Shown one piece after another: positions 59,285 through 64,000 of a DNA stretch of 64,000 nt. The notes under the pieces are model-generated. The model was given only the letters and a program-made list of their open reading frames with translations. It was not told the DNA's origin and made no database searches. Position numbers and translations under genes: made by a program. This stretch comes from Hedera helix. Lineage: Eukaryota > Streptophyta > Magnoliopsida > Apiales > Araliaceae. Every line of letters begins with the position of its first letter. The stretch's first letter is position 1. The DNA lies in contig OX359270.1 in the NCBI GenBank assembly GCA_947179155.2, positions 6,274,077-6,338,076 on the forward strand, given 5' to 3'.

Positions 59285-59600
59285 GTATAAAAGTTACTGT
59301 TCACAATCTGCTGGAAGAAGGAAAAAAAAAAAAGAGGCCGACCGCGCAATGCGCGAGGCACTGTTCACGCCAGACGCGGTATAATACGACGTCGTTTTGG
59401 GTACAAAAATCAGTCCCGCGCGATATGCGCGAAAGCCAACAGACGCTGTTCCAAAACGGCACCGTTTTGGCACCGTAGATATGTCGGCGCGCGCGATGCG
59501 CGAGGACACTTTTTCCGGAAATTACGATACTGCCCCTCCGGTCTTTTTTTCTGTGTAATTACGAAATTGCCCCTCCGTTCGTTTTTCGACTTAATTACAG
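59285..59600. repeat. GC-rich palindrome cluster
   Basis: Three palindromic units, CGCGCAATGCGCG, CGCGCGATATGCGCG and GCGCGCGATGCGCG, at about 59344, 59417 and 59491 sit in otherwise AT-rich DNA. Between them are AAACGGCACCGTTTTGGCACC and twin TTACGATACTGCCCCTCCG / TTACGAAATTGCCCCTCCG phrases. A short minus-strand frame across it shows no domain. Confidence 0.75.
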
Positions 59601-59700
59601 AATTGCCATTCTGGATAATTTTAATTAATTTAAATGTTTAAAAATTAATTTTAAATTATAAAAAAAAATAATAATAATACAAAAATGATATTTAGGTATT

Positions 59701-60012
59701 TAATATTATATTTTCCAAATATAATAAGTATTTAGGATTAATATTTAAATGTTGTAAATATTAATCTAGTTAGTTTAATATTATATTTTTCAAATATAAT
59801 AAGTATTTAGGATTAATATTTAAATGTTGTAAATATTAATCTAGTTAGTTTAATATTATATTTTTCAAATATAATAAGTATTTAGGATTAATATTTAAAT
59901 GCTGTAAATATTAATCTAGTTAGTTTAATATTATATTTTTCAAATATAATAAGTATTTAGGATTAATATTTAAATGTTGTAAATATTAATCTAGTTAGTT
60001 TAATATTATATC
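59701..60012. repeat. Four 75-bp tandem repeats
   Basis: Units begin TAATATTATATTTT at 59701, 59776, 59851 and 59926, with a partial fifth at 60001. Only one or two bases differ between units. The unit contains GTATTTAGGATTAATATTT and AAATATTAATCTAGTTAG. Confidence 0.95.
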
Positions 60013-61498
60013 TTCTGAATTTATGATTAAATTAATTATTATTTAATTAATATTAAATAATAAACAATGATGATAAATTAATTAATTATTATTTAATTAC
60101 TATTAAATAATAATTAAAGACAACTAAGATTGATTACTTAATTATTTATTATTTGATTAACTTTAAATAATAAATAAATTTAGTTAGTTATTATTTATTA
60201 TTAAATAATAACTAATGATATTTGGGTATTTACTATATAATTGTATTATTTATTATTTAATTTACTTTAAATAATAAATGAATCTAGTTAGTTAGTTATT
60301 ATTATTTATTAAATAATAACTAATGATATTTGATTATTTTAATTATTTATTATTTGATTAACTTTAAATAATAAATAAATCTAGTAAGTTATTATTTATT
60401 ATTAAATAATAACTAAAGGTAGTTAATTACTTACTATTTAATTAATGTTAAATAGTAATTAAATGAAATAAAGAAAATGTCTTTTAACTCTTTTGTTTAA
60501 ACAATTACAATAAATTGTTTAATAGTTTAATAAGTGGTTAACACTTGAGAAAATTTATTTCTAACTTATTAAATTATTAACCTAATTTAATTGAGAGTCT
60601 ATAAGGTTAATAATATTGTTTTGACTGATGTAAATTATGTGTTAGTACTTATGTGTGGTAGATAAGTTTCTTAATGAGCGTATAGTTGTACAAATACGCT
60701 GTACTAATTATTAGACCAACTTTACTAATGTTAGGTCTTTCAAAGCCAGTTAGTTAAAGCTAGACATTTATCGTAGCTGAGCAGACAGGCAAGTTTCCTA
60801 AACCCTACTCATTTTATATTCGAGCAGGATATATTATTTTATTGTTCAAGTTCCTAACTCGAACTCAAGTTATTATGTTTCAAGCATGCTATGGTTTAAT
60901 TCTGTATAATTATTCCACATCTTTAAATTATTGATTCGCACATAGTGCTTGTTGCATGTGTTCATCAGGTATGAAAGGCTGATCACCTTCATTACCATAA
61001 GGTTCAGTTAAATTTGTTCATGGTCATTATTGACACTCAAAATTAATTAATTCAGTCATTCAATTATTGAAATTATGACTTGTACTCTTTCACAATTATT
61101 ATATTGTTGAAAATTCAAAAGCTTATTCTTTCTTTCAATCATGATATATCGTTATCGTATTTAAACTTGCTGAGCAAAGTCGTTGCTCACTCTTGCTATA
61201 TCATGATAATAAATTTCAGAGTAATACGAATGTCCGAGGAGAGACGGAGACAGAAGCAAAAGACAAGATTATAGTGTTATGCAATATAACTAAATTGTTA
61301 TATGACGTATGTAATTTTGTAAACCTTTTTATGAATCTAAAGGTATATATGTAAGTTAAGGTTAGAAACCTTGGGAAATGTTGTAGAATAAACAATTTAT
61401 GTTTATATATTCCGCATTAGTTATAGAACGTGTATGAAGATGATGTATCGTGATGTACCGAGTCCAGGGTTAAAGGAACCCGGATTTGGGGTCGTCAC
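60013..61498 (+). repeat. Right arm of the long inverted repeat
   Basis: It pairs with the left arm. The AT palindromes come first, then ACTTATTAAATT, AGACCAACTTTACTAATGTT, GGTCTTTCAAAGCCAGTTAG, AAACTTGCTGAGCAAAGTCG, TTGCTCACTCTTGCTATATC, and finally ACCCGGATTTGGGGTCGTCA ending at 61499. Read on +, the last ~350 bp have the feel of an LTR 3' end (...GTCACA). No target duplication could be matched outside. Confidence 0.65.
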
Positions 61499-61499
61499 A

Positions 61500-62560
61500 A
61501 GCAAAGCTAGGATTTTTAATAAGGTTAATACCTTGATCTAGTGGCTCTTTTTCTTTCTTTTCTAAAGTAGGTGACAAAGTTAGATGGTATCAACACTCCT
61601 TCTCTTTCTTCTTCTTAAGGTTGGGGCACTATCTTCTTTTTCTCTCAAGAAAATAGTTCACAAGCTCTTTTTCTCACAAATGCTCTCTAGACTTAGAAAA
61701 GAAGAAGATGAAAATAACTAACTTAATCCCACTAATGCAAGTATACTTGCAATAGTTATTAGATATAAGAAATGTATATATCTATTTTAGCATCATTAAG
61801 CTAGCTTTGTAGGACTTACAAGTTAGGGTGGCTAAATGACTAATTAATCACCTACACCATCAAGTCTAGTGCACACAATATCCAACACAAGTTAGGTAAT
61901 TATTAAATAAAATTTTGAACAACATCTTGGTCCTTTTCTCTCTCTTCATTGTTGGCAATACAAGGGTCTTGTGTCCCAAATTGTTTGTCAACTTATTTGC
62001 TTTTAATAAATAAATGAGCTACACAAATTAAATACCAAGTGGGCTAATAATTGGACCTCATTTAAATCATTAATTGGGCTCCCATTAAATGAGTTGGGCT
62101 ACTAGTTTGCCAAGTTTAATAGTTCCATACTTGGGCTACTAATTAATTCATGTTGGACCAATTTAATTAATTTACACATTAATTATCCAAGTTCATAATC
62201 AATAAAATGAGTGGGTTTGGTTAATTAATTAATCAAGCTAGTTAACTAGTATTTACCTACTAATTGAATTATTAATTATTATTATTCATATTTCACATTG
62301 TTCTCATTAATTAATACTCATATTAATTAATTTAAAAAATTTAATTTACACACTATATTCAATTTAATTAATATACAATTTTATTAATTCTTTCGATATT
62401 AAAACCTTAGGGTTAGTCCACTAATTTAATTAGTCTATTAGTGACTCCCTTTAATTAAATCTAGAATTTAATCACATATTCACTTAATCACATAATTAAT
62501 TATTCACACAAAAAGGTTTAAATAACCTCATAAAACTAACTCATTTTCTCAATCTTCCAT
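61500..62560 (-). mobile_element. Inverted, truncated copy of family X
   Basis: In reverse complement the segment follows 58190-58800: AATGTGTAAATTA, CCAACATGAATTAATTAGTA, GTAGCCCAAGT, AGCCCAATTA and AATTTGGGACA. It stops exactly where the right arm of the inverted repeat ends. Confidence 0.55.
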
Positions 62561-62624
62561 TCATTCTTTGATCTTCTATTTAGTCTCAAGTAAGTTATCT
62601 TCCCCTTCTTTCGTTATTTCTGAA

Positions 62625-63969
62625 ATGGTTAAAAAGAATAAAGCTTTAGAAGATTGTGCTTCATCTTCCCAAGTTGAGGACGAAATCACTATGGTTGTAC
62701 TAGGAATCCCAGAGGGGTCTTCCTTGGAAACCTGTTGTCATCGAGCGAATGAGGGATGTAGAGGAATATGATAGGACAAATTACTTTGCTTTTGTGTATA
62801 GGGTAGTTAATATCCCCTCCTCTATCAAAGATCATCACTACCAGTTGTTAAAGGCGGAGTTTTATATCCCTAATTCATATGAAATAAGGAAGCCCACAGT
62901 AGAGGAAAGGGTGTACTGGCAACCCGAGGAGGAATGGATTCTGATCCATCGGCAACTTCTAGTCTTCGGACTTCGATTTCCCCTTCGTCACTTCGTTCTT
63001 AAACTATTACACACCATTGGCCTTAGTTTAAACTAGTCATCCCCTAACTCTTTTATTCATCTGCATAGTTTTATTGCTTTATCTACTCAAGAGTCTATCA
63101 ATCCTGCCCTAGATTTCTTTTTCCAACTCTTTTATATCACCAATAGTAAAGAAAATGGATTTTTCCAAATAATAAGAATGTGGGTAGGGAAACCTTAATG
63201 GATACCCCTTCGAGCAAGAAGGGGTGGCATGGGAATTGGTTTTTTATTAAGGGGCCGGACACTGAGTTTGTCAGACCTTGGTCAAATCCCAACAAAGATC
63301 AACTAAACCCCAACTGGCTATCACAAACAAGGTTGGAGGCATTCGAGGATCTTTATTCCAAGAGACCATCAATGAAGTGGGACCGTGATCTCCTTAATGA
63401 CCAAGATTGGATATATTCTTTCTGTCGTAAGTCTTTTCCATATGTGTTATGCATTTGCTTTAACTTATACTGACAGAGTACTAATCCCGCCTTATGTTTG
63501 TTTTGTAGTGGCCGATCAGGGAAGAGATCTTGATAATGAAGCCATCTTAGAAGCTGTTGGAGCACAGAAGATCAAACTGTCTGGAGCCGAAAAGCTTAGG
63601 GCTGCTTGGGATAAAAAGACTACTAGTGTTAAAGATCCAGTTACGACGATAGAGGCAAATAAGGACGTTTCTGGGTCCTTCAAGGCTTCAAATTCCTCCA
63701 AGGCAGAGGAGATGGTGAAGAAGACAAGAGAAGAAGCATCCAGGAACAAGAATCTAAGGCCTGACAGACCCAGGCTCATAAAGAAGAAGTTGGTACTTAG
63801 TTCGTCCGTTGCGACAAAGGTCGACTTAGCTCTATCGATCGAGGGAAACCCAAATAGCTCGACTGTTGGCCTATTTGCCAACGACGAAGATAAGTGGCCA
63901 CAAGTACCTCTTCTTGTTGATGCCACATCTTCAGCTATTGATAATATGGAATCGTTGAGGAGGAAGTAG
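62625..63969 (+). pseudogene. Decayed retrotransposon gag-like (Transposase_28-type) gene, continues past the edge
   Basis: The likely ATG is 62625 (MVKKNKALEDCASSS). A frameshift near 62735 leads to VIERMRDVEEYDRTNYFAFV and then YIPNSYEIRKPTVEERVYW, LVFGLRFPLRHFVLKLLHTI. A TAG at ~63034 replaces the expected Gln. A further shift near 63180 leads to TPSSKKGWHGNWFFIKGPDT. A clean intron (TGTC|GTAAGT at 63427 to TTTTGTAG at 63508) joins in phase to ADQGRDLDNEAILEAV and a Lys/Glu-rich part. An in-frame TAG lies at 63967-63969. The pattern 'GLRFPLHPF...LNQLSPNS...' is that of the plant gypsy-type transposon N-terminal domain. Function: particle coat protein of a retroelement, inferred. Confidence 0.6.
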
Positions 63970-64000
63970 AAGAGGTCTGCTTCTTCGCTGATAGAGGCCA

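Noticed and set aside
59294..59509. A minus-strand 71-codon frame rich in Arg and Ala
   Set aside because: It is explained by the CGCG palindromes and has no homology I recognise.

Overview
This is an AT-rich stretch of a flowering-plant nuclear genome, very probably a eudicot. It has spliced genes with GT..AG introns, a plant-specific ankyrin-PGG membrane protein gene, MULE, hAT and Stowaway-type elements, LTR fragments and long AT or ATT microsatellites. I see nothing bacterial, organellar or viral. Most of the window is transposon-derived. Only one ordinary host gene looks intact.

Layout. Positions 1179-12843 hold a complete Mutator-like element (MULE). It has an exact 9-bp target duplication (TTAAATCAA) and imperfect ~80-bp terminal inverted repeats that align without a gap. 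Inside are two convergent genes: a MURA-type transposase on + (2731-5202, disabled) and a ULP1/SENP-like cysteine protease on - (12405-6753, 8 exons, lightly disabled). Their introns, but not their exons, are filled with tandem GGTTACT-type repeats that read in the sense direction of each gene. The polarity of the repeats therefore flips between the genes. This is the most interesting feature of the window.

From 12.9 to 43 kb there is no convincing host gene. This part contains a hairpin-unit array (13.35-13.75 kb), LTR remnants (15.8, 18.2-19.7 and 22-24 kb), a fold-back MITE (21.7 kb), a 2.08-kb solo LTR (29818-31896), microsatellites and a set of locally duplicated blocks (26.1-29.0 with 39.0-42.8 kb; 33.7-34.3 with 37.3-38.2 kb). 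The duplicated blocks preserve pre-insertion states of several MITEs.

Positions 43517-49617 carry a four-exon gene for a 661-residue ankyrin-repeat protein with a C-terminal PGG/four-helix membrane domain (ACD6/ITN1-like family). Downstream, at 51.4-52.6 kb, lies an orphan copy of its exon 2, split by a 1.07-kb TIR transposon with a 10-bp target duplication.

From 53.3 to 62.5 kb there is LTR-like and long inverted-repeat DNA: arms at 54.6-56.5 and 60.0-61.5 kb, a 4x75-bp tandem array and a GC-rich palindrome cluster. The window ends in a decayed retrotransposon gag-like (Transposase_28-type) gene at 62.6-64.0 kb.

All gene models and family names come from reading the sequence. No database search or alignment program was run.
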